The notes: generated by a model not told the origin, from the letters alone. A stretch of DNA of 64,000 nucleotides from an uncultured Pelagibacteraceae bacterium (GCA_902601785.1 CACKOH010000006.1:1-64000), one strand, 5' to 3'. Shown: positions 9,007-18,739, counted from the stretch's first letter. Numbers and translations: made by a program.

Positions 9007-9570
9007 ATGAATAATCAAAATTTATTAATCTATCAGATACCATTTTTATTTGAAATTATGAGCGAATTACAAGATTATTTAAATTTTAAGGTCATTGAAG
9101 CTTCAAACCAAAAAAGCCTTGATAAACAGATTAAGTTAGCTTCAAATTATTTAATTCTGTCAAAAAAAGAAAATCTAAAAATTAAAAATTATATAATCAT
9201 AAAAGAAGTGCCTATAAAAATTTCTAAGTTAATTGAAAAAATAAATATTCAGCTTTTAAAACAAAAATTTAATGATCAATCAGAAGTAATTATAAACAAT
9301 TATAAAATTAATTTAAACTCTAGGGAAATTTATCTAGATGATAAAAAATTAAAGTTAACCGAAAAAGAAATTCAAACTATTCTCTATTTATCAAATAATA
9401 AAAAACCAACTACTAGTCATGAATTACAGTCAAAAGTATGGCGTTATCAAAAAGACTTAGAAACCCATACTGTTGAAACACATATTTATAGGCTTAGAAA
9501 AAAATTTCTATATTGTTTTAGTGATAATGATTTTATTATAAGCGAAAAAAATGGTTATAAAATTAAATAA
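9007..9570 (+). CDS. OmpR/PhoB-type winged-helix regulator with degenerate receiver
   Basis: 187 aa. The C-terminal half (about residues 95-187) is a Trans_reg_C winged helix: INLNSREIYLDDKKLKLTEKEIQTILYL, then the recognition part TVETHIYRLRKKF and the terminal wing SEKNGYKIK. The first 90 residues resemble a receiver domain in size and hydrophobic pattern, but I see no acidic pocket plus phospho-acceptor Asp, and no histidine kinase gene is adjacent. It is probably a phosphorylation-independent regulator. Its start is 13 bp from the divergent YkuD gene, which suggests shared control. Its last 20 bp overlap the ArfA-like ORF. Confidence 0.8.
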   Translation: MNNQNLLIYQIPFLFEIMSELQDYLNFKVIEASNQKSLDKQIKLASNYLILSKKENLKIKNYIIIKEVPIKISKLIEKINIQLLKQKFNDQSEVIINNYKINLNSREIYLDDKKLKLTEKEIQTILYLSNNKKPTTSHELQSKVWRYQKDLETHTVETHIYRLRKKFLYCFSDNDFIISEKNGYKIK

Positions 9571-9697
9571 AAAAAATCCCATTATACAAGATTTATTTAC
9601 AAAGAAATTTAAACCAAAAATAGTGAAAGCAAAAAAAGGCAAAGGTAGTTTTAAACGCTTAAAAAAACCTAAGGTTTGAAAATATTAAATTTATTTA
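9551..9697 (+). CDS. Small ArfA-like ribosome-rescue protein (absent from ORF track)
   Basis: A 48-codon ORF starting within the end of the regulator gene in another frame. The product reads NPIIQDLFTKKFKPKIVKAK followed by KGKGSFKR, closely matching the heart of ArfA ([28 protein letters not shown] in E. coli), the factor that recruits RF2 to ribosomes stalled on non-stop mRNA. ArfA is active when truncated to about 55 aa, similar to this length. Two short inverted repeats (TTTTAA/TTAAAA and AAACC/GGTTT) lie in the last codons. The stop overlaps the convergent oxygenase end by 7 bp. Start site lacks a clear Shine-Dalgarno; other starts are possible. Identity inferred from one motif block. 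Confidence 0.6.
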
Positions 9698-10293
9698 ACA
9701 TCAACATTAAAACTGATTACAATTCTGTCTTCATTAGAATTATTTTTAGCAACTTTATGGGGCAAATATCCAGGAAAAATTAATAAGTCTCCTTCTTTAA
9801 CTTCAATACCAAGAACTTGGGAATTAAACTCATTTTGATTTGCGATTATAGGATAATAATGTCTTTTTGCGATATTTAGATTCTCAACTTGAAAATTTCC
9901 ACATTCTTTGGGAGCTTTCACGTAATAAGCAGCACTTAAATAAGCATTTGGATGAGTATGAACAACATTAAAATCCTCTTTTTTATTTATTATCGCCCAC
10001 ATTTCTTTAATCCTGATATTTTGACTTTCAGTTTTCCAACCTAGACCCTGGAAAGTATTAAGAATATATTCCTGTAGCTCTAAAGCAAATTTAAGTTGTA
10101 TTGAATTGGAATCATTTAATTCGAAATTTTTAGAATGCCACCCACCTCTGTTTGATCTATTAATACCAGTAGAATCTTTTTTATACAGCTCATAAATATA
10201 ATCAGATAGTTTTGGGTTATACTTTGCTGAGTTCTTAAAATTATATTTAAAAACTGGTTCAGGAAAAAATTTAAGAACTTCGCTATTATCCAT
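9691..10293 (-). CDS. 2-oxoglutarate/Fe(II)-dependent oxygenase-like protein (TIGR02466 type)
   Basis: 200-aa cupin-type hydroxylase-like protein. The jelly-roll core shows a VVHTHPNAYLSAAYYV strand with HxH, a GDLLIFPGYLPHKVAKN distal His, and EDRIVISFNV with the Arg expected to bind 2-oxoglutarate; this layout is that of the TIGR02466 family of putative 2OG-Fe(II) oxygenases. Substrate unknown. Monocistronic, 34 bp after the pfkB-type gene's end on the same strand. The two-His arrangement differs from the usual HxD, so the Fe-binding set should be viewed as probable. Confidence 0.75.
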   Translation of the reverse strand: MDNSEVLKFFPEPVFKYNFKNSAKYNPKLSDYIYELYKKDSTGINRSNRGGWHSKNFELNDSNSIQLKFALELQEYILNTFQGLGWKTESQNIRIKEMWAIINKKEDFNVVHTHPNAYLSAAYYVKAPKECGNFQVENLNIAKRHYYPIIANQNEFNSQVLGIEVKEGDLLIFPGYLPHKVAKNNSNEDRIVISFNVDVK

Positions 10294-10327
10294 AATTTAA
10301 TATAATATTTTTAAGTAGTTATTAAAA

Positions 10328-11254
10328 TTAAATTCTTGCACCAATTTTCTGAATAATTTTAGTAGATAATTCAGTACCTTTCTCTAGACTTTCTTTAACA
10401 CTTTTATGATTTATAACACCATGCAAATACCCAGCAGCAAATAGATCTCCTGCACCAGTTAGATCAGTTATGTTAAGATTTTTTGCTGCAGCGCATTCCA
10501 CAATCTCACCTTTATTTACTGCCATTGCACCTTTTTCACCTCTAGTAATTACAACATCTTTATTTAAATTTTTTACAAAAATTACCGCTTCATCAAATGA
10601 TTTACTTTCAGTTAATGATAATATTTCTTGTTCATTAGCAAAAATGATATCAAGTTTATTTTTCACCAGTTCTAAAAATTGAGCTTTATGCCTCTCAACA
10701 CAAAACAGGTCAGATAATGACATAGCAACTCTATTTGAGTTTAAAATGGCTTTATTAAAAGCTTTTTTTGGTTCTCCTTCATCCCACAAATATCCTTCTA
10801 AAAAAGTTATCTCTGCTTTCTTAATTAGTTCTGCATTCACATCCTCATCACTTACTTTTCCTGCAGTTCCAAGAAAAGTACACATAGTTCTCTCAGAGTC
10901 TGGAGTTATCAAAATTAGACAAGTTCCTGTAGGAGTAGGCTCATCTTTTTTGGAATATAAAAAGTTTACTTTTTCCTTTTGTAATCCGTCTTCATATTTT
11001 TGACCCAGTTCGTCATTATTAACCTTTCCAATAAAACCAACATTATTGCCTAGTTGTGACAAACCAACTATAGAATTTGCAACCGAACCACCTGAAATAG
11101 TGTCCTCAATAGATAAACCTGAAAGTAAGTTTTTAAACTCTGTCTCATCTATTAGTTTCATAGTACTTTTAGTTAGAGAATTTTTAACTAAAAATTCATC
11201 ATCAACTTTACAAAGTACATCAACAATCGCGTTTCCAATTCCTAAAATTTTCAT
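10328..11254 (-). CDS. PfkB-family carbohydrate/nucleoside kinase (adenosine kinase-like)
   Basis: 308-aa ribokinase-fold kinase. N-terminal LGIGNAIVDVLCKVDD, the GGSVANSIVGLSQLG loop, and the C-terminal catalytic signature DLTGAGDLFAAGYLHG with its anion hole and base Asp are all clear. The closest general resemblance is to alphaproteobacterial proteins annotated as adenosine kinase or sugar kinase; substrate cannot be fixed from sequence. It sits 2 bp from nth (same strand), forming a nth-pfkB pair. Confidence 0.87.
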   Translation of the reverse strand: MKILGIGNAIVDVLCKVDDEFLVKNSLTKSTMKLIDETEFKNLLSGLSIEDTISGGSVANSIVGLSQLGNNVGFIGKVNNDELGQKYEDGLQKEKVNFLYSKKDEPTPTGTCLILITPDSERTMCTFLGTAGKVSDEDVNAELIKKAEITFLEGYLWDEGEPKKAFNKAILNSNRVAMSLSDLFCVERHKAQFLELVKNKLDIIFANEQEILSLTESKSFDEAVIFVKNLNKDVVITRGEKGAMAVNKGEIVECAAAKNLNITDLTGAGDLFAAGYLHGVINHKSVKESLEKGTELSTKIIQKIGARI

Positions 11255-11256
11255 TT

Positions 11257-11910
11257 TTATGCTTTTTTTGTAATTATGGATTTTTTTCTATTAGGATAAC
11301 AAGTGGTGCATATTTTACAAGTTAATCCATAACATTCTCTTGCCTTACAATACTCTCTCCCATAAAAAATTATCTGTAGATGAAGTTTTGACCAGGTTTT
11401 TTTAGGAAAAATCCTTTTTAAATCTTTTTCTGTCTGTACCACATTTTTTCCATTTGTAAGGCCCCATCTTTGTGCAAGTCTATGTATATGAGTATCTACA
11501 GCAAATGCTGGATATCCAAAGCCTTGAGACATCACAACACTAGCTGTCTTATGTCCTACACCAGGTAGTTTTTCTAGTTCTTCAAAAGTTTTTGGAACTT
11601 TTCCATTGTGTATTTTTAAAATTTGCTTCGACATTAAGTAGATGCTTTTTGCTTTAATTCTGAAAATTCCAATACTTTTAATTAATTTTTCAATTTTTCT
11701 TCTCCCTAATTTTACAAAGTGTTCAGGTTTATTATATTTGGGATATATATCTTTTGTTACATTATTCACATTAACGTCTGTACATTGCGCTGACAAAAGA
11801 ACTGATACTAAAAGTGTAAAAGTGTTTTTATGTTTTAAAGGAACAGGAGCTTTAGGATAAATTTTATTTAAAGTTTTTATTATTATTTTTGCCTTTTCTT
11901 TCTCATCCAT
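11257..11910 (-). CDS. nth: Endonuclease III
   Basis: Base-excision repair glycosylase/AP lyase for oxidised pyrimidines. Helix-hairpin-helix LEKLPGVGHKTASVV with the catalytic Lys in GHKTA, the essential Asp in AVDTHIHRLAQRWGL, and the C-terminal [4Fe-4S] cluster Cys-X6-Cys-X2-Cys-X5-Cys type (CKARECYGLTCKICTTC) are all visible. 217 aa is standard. The ATG overlaps the dapB stop by one base, so translation is probably coupled. Confidence 0.96.
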   Translation of the reverse strand: MDEKEKAKIIIKTLNKIYPKAPVPLKHKNTFTLLVSVLLSAQCTDVNVNNVTKDIYPKYNKPEHFVKLGRRKIEKLIKSIGIFRIKAKSIYLMSKQILKIHNGKVPKTFEELEKLPGVGHKTASVVMSQGFGYPAFAVDTHIHRLAQRWGLTNGKNVVQTEKDLKRIFPKKTWSKLHLQIIFYGREYCKARECYGLTCKICTTCYPNRKKSIITKKA

Positions 11911-12686
11911 TACGAAAAATCAAGCAAATCTCTCATTGAATACAAACCTGGTTTCTTTTTCATAAGCCATTTTGCAGCTGTTAAGGCTCCATCAGAATAT
12001 AGTGCTCTATCAAAAGCTTCGTGGTTTAAAGTAATAATTTCTTTACCACTTGAGAATTTAACCTCATGTTCTCCAATAATTTCACCTTTTCTTAATGAGC
12101 TAAAATTAATTTTTTTTCCATAAGGAAAAGATTTTTTGTTTAAATACTTTTTACCCATTAGGCTATAAAGATTTTTACCCTTACCATCTGCAATTCCTTT
12201 TCCTAACATTAAGGCTGTTCCTGAAGGATAATCTTTTTTATGTTTATGATGCACTTCAAGTACTTTACTTAAGTACTCTTTATTTAAAGATTTTGATGCT
12301 ATTTCAGTTAAATACATTAACAAATTAACACCCAAGCTCATATTACCAGCTTTTAAAATTGGAATTTTCTTTGAGTATTTTTTTATTTGACTTTCTTGAG
12401 ATCTGCTAAATCCAGTTGTACCAATTACAACTTTTTTTTTTAGTTTTGATGCTATTTTTAAGACTTCTAGTGTGCATTTTGGAATTGTGAAATCTATTAT
12501 TATATCAGTTTTCTTAAATGCATTTTCTGAATTTAACTCTGGTTTAATACCATGTATTTTTTTATTCATGGTTTTATATTCAGTAAGGACTTTCAAATTA
12601 AAATCTTTATTATTTTTAGATGATTTAATTAGTTGTTGACCCATCCTCCCCATACAACCTGAAATACCTAGATTAATTTTTTTCAT
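11910..12686 (-). CDS. dapB: 4-hydroxy-tetrahydrodipicolinate reductase
   Basis: Enzyme of lysine/diaminopimelate synthesis reducing HTPA with NAD(P)H. Rossmann motif GISGCMGRMGQQLI at the very N-terminus, the IGTTGFS segment and the catalytic/substrate region EVHHKHKKDYPSGTA are present. The ORF track start at 12713 adds nine unlikely residues; ATG 12686 (MKKINLGISG) gives the family-standard beginning and 258 aa. The start overlaps the 3' end of the upstream monooxygenase-fold gene by 14 bp. lysA, the last enzyme of the pathway, is at 56 kb. Confidence 0.95.
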   Translation of the reverse strand: MKKINLGISGCMGRMGQQLIKSSKNNKDFNLKVLTEYKTMNKKIHGIKPELNSENAFKKTDIIIDFTIPKCTLEVLKIASKLKKKVVIGTTGFSRSQESQIKKYSKKIPILKAGNMSLGVNLLMYLTEIASKSLNKEYLSKVLEVHHKHKKDYPSGTALMLGKGIADGKGKNLYSLMGKKYLNKKSFPYGKKINFSSLRKGEIIGEHEVKFSSGKEIITLNHEAFDRALYSDGALTAAKWLMKKKPGLYSMRDLLDFS

Positions 12687-13071
12687 TAAATATATTTTTT
12701 CTAATATAGCCAACTTCGGTGGTTTTAAAATGCCTGAAAGGAATGTTCGTGTCTTTAATTGCCTTAATAGTCTCTTCCGTAATATTTCCGTATACTTCTA
12801 TCTCAAATCTATCAGCAATTTCTTTATGCTTTTCAACATAATCTTGAACTGGAGGATTATTAAGGTGATGAATCATGGCTTCACTGTTTCGGTATACTTC
12901 ACTCCAAGTAAATTCTAAAGGGTTAGATGGATCTTGATCAAAAGTATGAATAAGCATATCTGGTTCAGACGCATTAACTGCATCATCAGCTTCTTTAGCT
13001 ATCTTCAAATATTCTTCAACCTTACCTTCTTTAACACGTATTCTAGCTATTAAAATAAACGGATTAGACAT
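12673..13071 (-). CDS. Antibiotic-biosynthesis-monooxygenase (ABM) fold protein
   Basis: 132 aa with a dimeric alpha-beta barrel ABM domain: FILIARIRVKEGKVEEYLKIAKE, a central EPDMLIHTFDQDPSNPLEFTWSEVYRNSEAMIHHL and a final amphipathic helix. Members include quinol monooxygenases and many of unknown substrate. The C-terminal extension (ITEETIKAIKDTNIPFRHFKT) is not part of the core. Function not assignable; upstream of and overlapping dapB, which may be only packing. Confidence 0.75.
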   Translation of the reverse strand: MSNPFILIARIRVKEGKVEEYLKIAKEADDAVNASEPDMLIHTFDQDPSNPLEFTWSEVYRNSEAMIHHLNNPPVQDYVEKHKEIADRFEIEVYGNITEETIKAIKDTNIPFRHFKTTEVGYIRKNIFNEKN

Positions 13072-13134
13072 TGAAATAATAATAAATGATTAAGTTACTT
13101 TTAAAATATTAACTCTTTTTAATCAATTAGTCTT

Positions 13135-14262
13135 TTAATTTTTCCAGAAATCTTTTGCTTTTTGAAAGAATTTTTTAATACTTGGATTTGATTTTTCGTT
13201 TTCAATTTCTCTAAATTGTTCTAATAATTCTTTTTGTTTTTTATTTAAATAAACAGGTACTTCCGTCTTAACCTGGACGTACAAATCTCCATAATCACCT
13301 CTTCTCATGAAAGGCATCCCTTTGCCTTTTAATCTAAATTGTTTACCGTTTTGGGTCCCATCAGGTATCTTTATTTTTGCTTTGCCACCATCTATAGTCG
13401 GAATTTCAATTGTTGTTCCAAGAGCAGCGTCAGCAAGGGATATGGGAAATTCAAAAAATAAGTTTTCATCTGATCTTTTAAATAAGTTGTGTGAGTTAAC
13501 GTTTACAAATAAGTATAAATCTCCAGTTGATCCTCCTCTACTGCCAGCTTCCCCTTTTCCAGCTAGTCTAATTCTTGTGCCATCATCAACTCCTCTTGGA
13601 ATAGTGACGGCTATTTTCTTGGAAGCTTGTGTTTTTCCCTGACCATTACAATCACTGCATGGGTTTGTAATCTCTTCACCATTTCCATTACATTGAGGAC
13701 AGGTTTGTTGAACTGTGAAAAAACCTTGGTTAGATCTTATTTTCCCATTACCACCACAATATGAGCATGTATCTGGTGAAGAGCCAGGTCTTGAACCATT
13801 TCCTTTACAAGTTTCACATTTCTCAGTTGTTGAAAATTTTATATCTTGTTTCTTACCATGGTAGGCTTCTTCAAGAGAGATAGACAGATCATATCTCAAA
13901 TCTGACCCTCTATTATTAGTTCTTCGGCTTTTAGATCTGCCGCCACCACCGAAATCTCCAAAGAAATCCTCAAAAATATCTGAAAAATCTGCACCACTAA
14001 AACCACCAAAGCCACCACCAGGTCTTCCACCTCCATTTTCAAAAGCAGCATGACCAAAGTTATCGTAGTTTTGTTTTTTTTCTTTATCAGAAAGTATTCC
14101 GTATGCTTCACTAGCTTCTTTAAATTTATCTTCGGCCTTAGTGTCGCCAGGATTTTTATCTGGATGATATTTAACTGCTAATTTTCTGTAAGCTGATTTT
14201 AAATCTTCAGGGCTTGCGTTTTTACCAACGCCTAGGACATCATAATAGTCTCTTTTAGCCAT
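13135..14262 (-). CDS. dnaJ: Chaperone protein DnaJ
   Basis: Hsp40 co-chaperone stimulating DnaK ATPase. J domain at residues 1-70 with HPD ([10 protein letters not shown]), a Gly/Phe-rich linker ([14 protein letters not shown]), four CxxCxGxG zinc repeats ([32 protein letters not shown]) and C-terminal substrate domains. 375 aa, complete. It lies 28 bp after dnaK; a small palindrome GACATTGAATGTC sits in that gap and could tune relative expression. Confidence 0.98.
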   Translation of the reverse strand: MAKRDYYDVLGVGKNASPEDLKSAYRKLAVKYHPDKNPGDTKAEDKFKEASEAYGILSDKEKKQNYDNFGHAAFENGGGRPGGGFGGFSGADFSDIFEDFFGDFGGGGRSKSRRTNNRGSDLRYDLSISLEEAYHGKKQDIKFSTTEKCETCKGNGSRPGSSPDTCSYCGGNGKIRSNQGFFTVQQTCPQCNGNGEEITNPCSDCNGQGKTQASKKIAVTIPRGVDDGTRIRLAGKGEAGSRGGSTGDLYLFVNVNSHNLFKRSDENLFFEFPISLADAALGTTIEIPTIDGGKAKIKIPDGTQNGKQFRLKGKGMPFMRRGDYGDLYVQVKTEVPVYLNKKQKELLEQFREIENEKSNPSIKKFFQKAKDFWKN

Positions 14263-14290
14263 TTAATTACCCCAGACATTGAATGTCAGT

Positions 14291-16216
14291 TTATGCGCTT
14301 TTTTCTTTATTCTCGTCCTTTACTTCTTCGAAATCAGCATCAACAACATTTTCGTCTTTTTTACCTGCATCATCTCCACCATCATCTTTTCCAGATTCTG
14401 GTTTTGCAGTTTGTTGTGATTTGTAAATTGCTTCTCCAAGTTTCATAGAAGCTTGAACCAAAGCTTCTGTTTTTTTCTTGATATCTTCAATATCTTCACC
14501 TTTTAAAGCTTCTTTTACAGCTGATGAAGCATCTTCAATTGCTTTCTTTTCTGCATCAGAAACTTTTGTTCCATGCTCTTTTAAGTTTTTTTCAGTGGAA
14601 TGGATTAAGGTATCTGCCTGATTTCTTACATCAACCGATTCTCTTTTTTTCTTATCAGCTTCCTTGTTAGACTCTGCGTCTTTAACCATTTTTTCAATCT
14701 CTTCATCACTTAGTCCACCAGAAGCTTGAATTTGAATCTTTTGCTCTTTACCTGTTCCTTTATCTTTTGCTGAAACGTTTACGATACCATTTGCATCAAT
14801 ATCAAAAGTCACTTCGATTTGAGGAACACCTCTTGGAGCAGGTGCGATACCTACAAGCTCAAAGTTACCTAAGGCTTTGTTATCAGTAGCCATTTCTCTT
14901 TCACCTTGCAAAACTCTAATAGACACTGCTGGCTGATTATCCTCTGCGGTTGAAAATACTTGGCTTTTTTTGGTTGGTATCGTTGTATTTTTATCTATTA
15001 GTTTTGTAGAAACGCCACCTAACGTTTCGATACCAAGTGATAAAGGGGTAACATCTAGTAGAAGAACATCCTTAACATCGCCCTGTAATACACCAGCTTG
15101 AATTGCAGCTCCCATTGCTACCACTTCATCTGGATTAACACTTTTATTTGGATCTTTACCAAAAAAGCTTTTAACTTCTTCAAGAACTTTTGGCATTCTA
15201 GTCATACCACCAACCATTACTACTTCATCTATTTCACTGGCATTAATACCTGCATCTTTCAGAGCAGTTTTACATGGTGGAATTGTTCTAGCAATTAAAT
15301 CCTCTACTAGAGCCTCAAGTTTAGCTCTAGTCATTTTTAAATTAATATGTTTAGGACCTGTTTTATCAGCAGTAATAAATGGTAAATTAATATCTGTTTG
15401 TTCCGCAGATGATAGTTCGATTTTCGCTTTTTCTGCAGCTTCTTTTAATCTTTGTAAAGCAAGTTTATCGGATTTAAGATCAATTCCGTTGTCTTTCTTA
15501 AATTCAGAGACTAAATAATCAACAATAGCATTATCAAAATCTTCACCACCTAAAAATGTATCACCATTAGTTGATTTAACTTCAAATACACCATCTCCTA
15601 ATTCTAGGATTGAAACATCAAATGTTCCTCCACCTAAATCATAAACAGCAATTTTTTTATTTTGTTTTTTATCTAAACCATAAGCAAGTGATGCAGCAGT
15701 TGGTTCATTTATAATTCTTAAAACTTCTAATCCAGCAATTTTTCCCGCATCTTTAGTCGCTTGTCTTTGAGCATCATTAAAATATGCTGGCACTGTAATT
15801 ACTGCCTTAGTTACTGCTTGACCTAGGTATTTTTCAGCAGTTTCTTTCATTTTCTGTAAAATGAATGCTGATATTTGAGATGGAGAATATTTTTCTCCTT
15901 TAGCTTCAATCCATGCATCTCCTTTTTCAGAATTTACTATTTTAAAAGGAGCTGCCTCAACATCTTTTTTAACTGTAGGATCTTCAAAGTTTCTTCCTAT
16001 TAATCTTTTGACTGCAAAGATGGTATTTTCTGGATTTGTTACAGCTTGTCTTTTTGCTGGTTGTCCAATTAATTTTTCGCTTTCATCAGTAAAGGCTACA
16101 ACTGAAGGAGTTGTTCTTGCACCTTCTGCATTTTCTAACACTTTAGCTTGCGTTCCTTCCATTATTGCAACGCATGAGTTTGTTGTACCTAAATCTATTC
16201 CAATAATTTTACTCAT
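14291..16216 (-). CDS. dnaK: Chaperone protein DnaK (Hsp70)
   Basis: Hsp70 of 641 aa: ATPase domain beginning [15 protein letters not shown], the nucleotide-binding [17 protein letters not shown] and [13 protein letters not shown] motifs, the [14 protein letters not shown] linker/substrate domain, and a lid ending in an acidic tail ([10 protein letters not shown]). Complete and typical. Middle gene of the grpE-dnaK-dnaJ set on the minus strand. No sigma-32-type heat-shock promoter was recognisable to me upstream. Confidence 0.99.
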   Translation of the reverse strand: MSKIIGIDLGTTNSCVAIMEGTQAKVLENAEGARTTPSVVAFTDESEKLIGQPAKRQAVTNPENTIFAVKRLIGRNFEDPTVKKDVEAAPFKIVNSEKGDAWIEAKGEKYSPSQISAFILQKMKETAEKYLGQAVTKAVITVPAYFNDAQRQATKDAGKIAGLEVLRIINEPTAASLAYGLDKKQNKKIAVYDLGGGTFDVSILELGDGVFEVKSTNGDTFLGGEDFDNAIVDYLVSEFKKDNGIDLKSDKLALQRLKEAAEKAKIELSSAEQTDINLPFITADKTGPKHINLKMTRAKLEALVEDLIARTIPPCKTALKDAGINASEIDEVVMVGGMTRMPKVLEEVKSFFGKDPNKSVNPDEVVAMGAAIQAGVLQGDVKDVLLLDVTPLSLGIETLGGVSTKLIDKNTTIPTKKSQVFSTAEDNQPAVSIRVLQGEREMATDNKALGNFELVGIAPAPRGVPQIEVTFDIDANGIVNVSAKDKGTGKEQKIQIQASGGLSDEEIEKMVKDAESNKEADKKKRESVDVRNQADTLIHSTEKNLKEHGTKVSDAEKKAIEDASSAVKEALKGEDIEDIKKKTEALVQASMKLGEAIYKSQQTAKPESGKDDGGDDAGKKDENVVDADFEEVKDENKEKSA

Positions 16217-16277
16217 AATTTTTATATCCTATTCGTCATATAAGGTTTAAATTCTGATCTACAAGTTGATCTTAGAA

Positions 16278-16928
16278 TTATTTATCCTCTCTATTTTCTA
16301 TATTTTCCTCGGTTTTTTCCTCTTTTTTAGAAGTTTTCTTAGATACACCAACTAAAGATGGTCTAAGTAGTCTATCTTTAATGGTAAATCCTTTTTGAAT
16401 TTCTTGAATAATTGTTCCAGGTTCTTTTGTGTCATCCTCTATTTCCATCATTGCTTGATGAAAATTAGGGTCTAATTTTTTATTTAAACTTTCTATTGGT
16501 TTAATATTATTTTTTTCAAAAATAGAAATTGTATCTTTTTTGATAATATCTAAATGTTCTAAGGATTTATTAAGAGCTTCTGTATTTTTTAACTTTTCAT
16601 CAGTCTCTAAAATCTGTTTTGAACGTTCTAAATTATCAATTAAATTTAATGCTTCCTTAGCAAAACTATAACCACCATATTCAAATGCTTCTTCTTTTTC
16701 TTTTTCAAACCTTCTTCTTTGATTTTCCATTTCAGCAAAAGTTCTTGCTACTTTATCTTCGAGTTCAGCAATTTTTTCTTCTGGAGTAGGCTCTTTAATT
16801 TCTTCTTTAGCCTCTTGGGCTGTTTCTTCTTTGTCTTCATCATTTAAATTATTCTCAGGCTCAACAGTTTCTTTTTCTGGCTCCTGATGATTTTTAGTAG
16901 ACGTATTTTGGTTTTCTTCTTTTTCCAT
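16278..16928 (-). CDS. grpE: Nucleotide exchange factor GrpE
   Basis: 216 aa; N-terminal 60 residues are acidic and disordered (EPEKETVEPENN), followed by the long paired helix (KVARTFAEMENQRRRFEKEKEEA) and the C-terminal beta domain with FHQAMMEIEDD and GFTIKDRLLRPSLVGVSK. Opens the DnaK nucleotide site. First gene of grpE-dnaK-dnaJ; 36 bp of divergent space separate it from rdgB. Confidence 0.96.
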   Translation of the reverse strand: MEKEENQNTSTKNHQEPEKETVEPENNLNDEDKEETAQEAKEEIKEPTPEEKIAELEDKVARTFAEMENQRRRFEKEKEEAFEYGGYSFAKEALNLIDNLERSKQILETDEKLKNTEALNKSLEHLDIIKKDTISIFEKNNIKPIESLNKKLDPNFHQAMMEIEDDTKEPGTIIQEIQKGFTIKDRLLRPSLVGVSKKTSKKEEKTEENIENREDK

Positions 16929-16964
16929 AAAGACTTATATGGTAAGGATTTTGATAATTGCTAG

Positions 16965-17567
16965 ATGCCTATACAAAAAATAAATAAATTACTTATTGGG
17001 ACAAATAACAAAGGTAAACTAAGTGAAATTAAGAGTTTACTCCCAAAAAACATTGAAATTAGCTCCACATCTGAATTTAAACTTAAAAGTCCAATAGAAA
17101 ATGGAAAAACATTTAAGGAAAACTCTTTAATAAAATCTAAATTTTTTTCAAAAAAAACAGGCCTTACATGTCTAGCGGATGACTCTGGTTTAGAAATAGA
17201 TCTTTTAGATAAAAAACCTGGCATTTACTCTGCAAGATGGGGCGGAAGTAATGGAGACTTTAAGAAGGCTATTAAAAGAGTTTATAGGGAGTTGCATAAA
17301 AAAGACAAAAATTGGAAATACAAAAAAATAAGAGCAAGGTTTGTATGTGCTTTATCAATCTCATATTTAAATAAAAAAATTGCATGTGTTCAAAGTAAAA
17401 TTGAAGGTTATATTTCAAATGAACCTATAGGAAAAAATGGATTTGGTTATGACCCTATTTTTATTCCTAAAGGCAAAAAAAAAACATTTGGGGAAATCAA
17501 GCCTGCAAAAAAATACAAAATAGATCATAGATATTTTGCTTTTAAAAAAATTAAAAAATTTTTATGA
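16965..17567 (+). CDS. rdgB: XTP/dITP pyrophosphatase (RdgB/HAM1)
   Basis: House-cleaning enzyme hydrolysing non-canonical purine triphosphates. Motifs TNNKGKLSEI near the N-terminus, LADDSGLEID (metal/base) and NGFGYDPIFIPKG are typical of the Ham1 family; 200 aa normal. Divergent from grpE as in many alphaproteobacteria (where hrcA/rph often lie nearby; neither is here). The 3' end overlaps the convergent LpoA-like gene by 17 bp. Confidence 0.96.
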   Translation: MPIQKINKLLIGTNNKGKLSEIKSLLPKNIEISSTSEFKLKSPIENGKTFKENSLIKSKFFSKKTGLTCLADDSGLEIDLLDKKPGIYSARWGGSNGDFKKAIKRVYRELHKKDKNWKYKKIRARFVCALSISYLNKKIACVQSKIEGYISNEPIGKNGFGYDPIFIPKGKKKTFGEIKPAKKYKIDHRYFAFKKIKKFL

Positions 17568-18705
17568 GTTGTTCATCTTCAATTTTATAAAAATTTAATC
17601 TATGATTAATTTTATTATTTTTTACATCAAATATTCCTATTTTTCCTTTAAATGAGTTTTGTTTCTTGAATAATTTATTTAAATTAGAAAGATTAGATTC
17701 TAATGATAGATAATAAACTAAACCTACTAAATCATAACTTAATAGTGACAAATGGGAGGGATCCTCATTAAAGGCATTAAAATATTTGATCTTATAACTA
17801 TCAAAATTTTCTTTATTAATTGAGGGAAAATAAAGTGGTTGAAGATCCTTTTCTTTTAATAAACTTTCATCAAACCATTGATTAAGGGTTATGAAATATT
17901 TGTTTTGTGGTTTCACATCAGTATACAAAAGTGATGTGGTTACACTTTTTAGGCTTTCATCAAAATCAGCAATAACAACTGCATCAAAATTTAAGTTTCC
18001 TATAGTATATCTTTTCTCTAATCTTTTTATTTTTTTTTCTTTATTGGGATCATTTGAATTTTTAATTCTTGTAATTTCATCTTCTAAATTTTGTTTTCTT
18101 ATTTTATATTTTGTGATTTCTTCTATTTGTTTTGTAAGTTTTGTTGGATCAGTATTATAACTATATTCCTTAAAAGTTTTTATTTTCGACTCTTTTATTC
18201 CTTTTTTAATTTCAAATTCATATTCTTGAATTGGAGTTAAAAAAATAGTTTTATCAACTTTATTTTTTTTTAAAAACTTTTTAATAGTATTAAACTGTGA
18301 GGTAGAATTTATTCCAGCTGAAATTACATTTTCTGGAAGATCTAAGATTTTGTTTGTTAGAGATAAAAAAGTTAAGTCATTTATTTCATTTAAATAAGCT
18401 AAACTTTCATAGAAGACAGGACCTATAACTACTTTTATGCCCATTTGTTTTAATTCAAATGCTGATTTAAGAGCTTGATTAGGTCTAGAAGCTGTATCTT
18501 TAGGATAAATTTCAATTAAGTTATCATCAATATCTTTTATAGCTAAACTTACCGCTTTGATAATTGATTGACCAATTTCTTTATTTGACCCAGTCATTGG
18601 GATTAACAAACCAATTTTAATTTTTTCATTAGCACTAGCCATTTGAAAAAATAATAAAAATACTCCAAATTTTAGAGCACAAAGAATTTTAATTAATTTA
18701 ATCAT
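17551..18705 (-). CDS. Periplasmic-binding-fold protein, LpoA-like (PBP activator)
   Basis: 384 aa, Sec signal peptide (LKFGVFLLFFQMASANE) then a type I periplasmic binding fold (KIGLLIPMTGSNKEIGQSIIKAVSLAIKDI, GIKVVIGPVFYES). Adjacent and divergent to rsmI and a BON lipoprotein, mirroring the lpoA(yraM)-rsmI(yraL)-dolP(yraP) neighbourhood of enterobacteria, where LpoA activates penicillin-binding protein 1A. There is no lipobox Cys in this copy and the N-terminal TPR domain of LpoA is absent, so a soluble periplasmic version is expected. A branched-chain amino-acid binding protein is the alternative, but no transporter genes are near. Confidence 0.75.
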   Translation of the reverse strand: MIKLIKILCALKFGVFLLFFQMASANEKIKIGLLIPMTGSNKEIGQSIIKAVSLAIKDIDDNLIEIYPKDTASRPNQALKSAFELKQMGIKVVIGPVFYESLAYLNEINDLTFLSLTNKILDLPENVISAGINSTSQFNTIKKFLKKNKVDKTIFLTPIQEYEFEIKKGIKESKIKTFKEYSYNTDPTKLTKQIEEITKYKIRKQNLEDEITRIKNSNDPNKEKKIKRLEKRYTIGNLNFDAVVIADFDESLKSVTTSLLYTDVKPQNKYFITLNQWFDESLLKEKDLQPLYFPSINKENFDSYKIKYFNAFNEDPSHLSLLSYDLVGLVYYLSLESNLSNLNKLFKKQNSFKGKIGIFDVKNNKINHRLNFYKIEDEQLIKIF

Positions 18706-18739
18706 TTTGATGTTAATATAATGTTTTTTTATCTAAATT

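Noticed and set aside
9916-9923. TTTCACGT, half of a parS site (TGTTTCACGTGAAACA)
   Set aside because: Only 8 of 16 bases match, it is inside the oxygenase coding region and not palindromic; likely chance.
14275-14287. Palindrome GACATTGAATGTC between dnaK and dnaJ
   Set aside because: Only 5-6 bp with a tiny loop and no T-run; too weak to claim as terminator or CIRCE (which is TTAGCACTC-N9-GAGTGCTAA).
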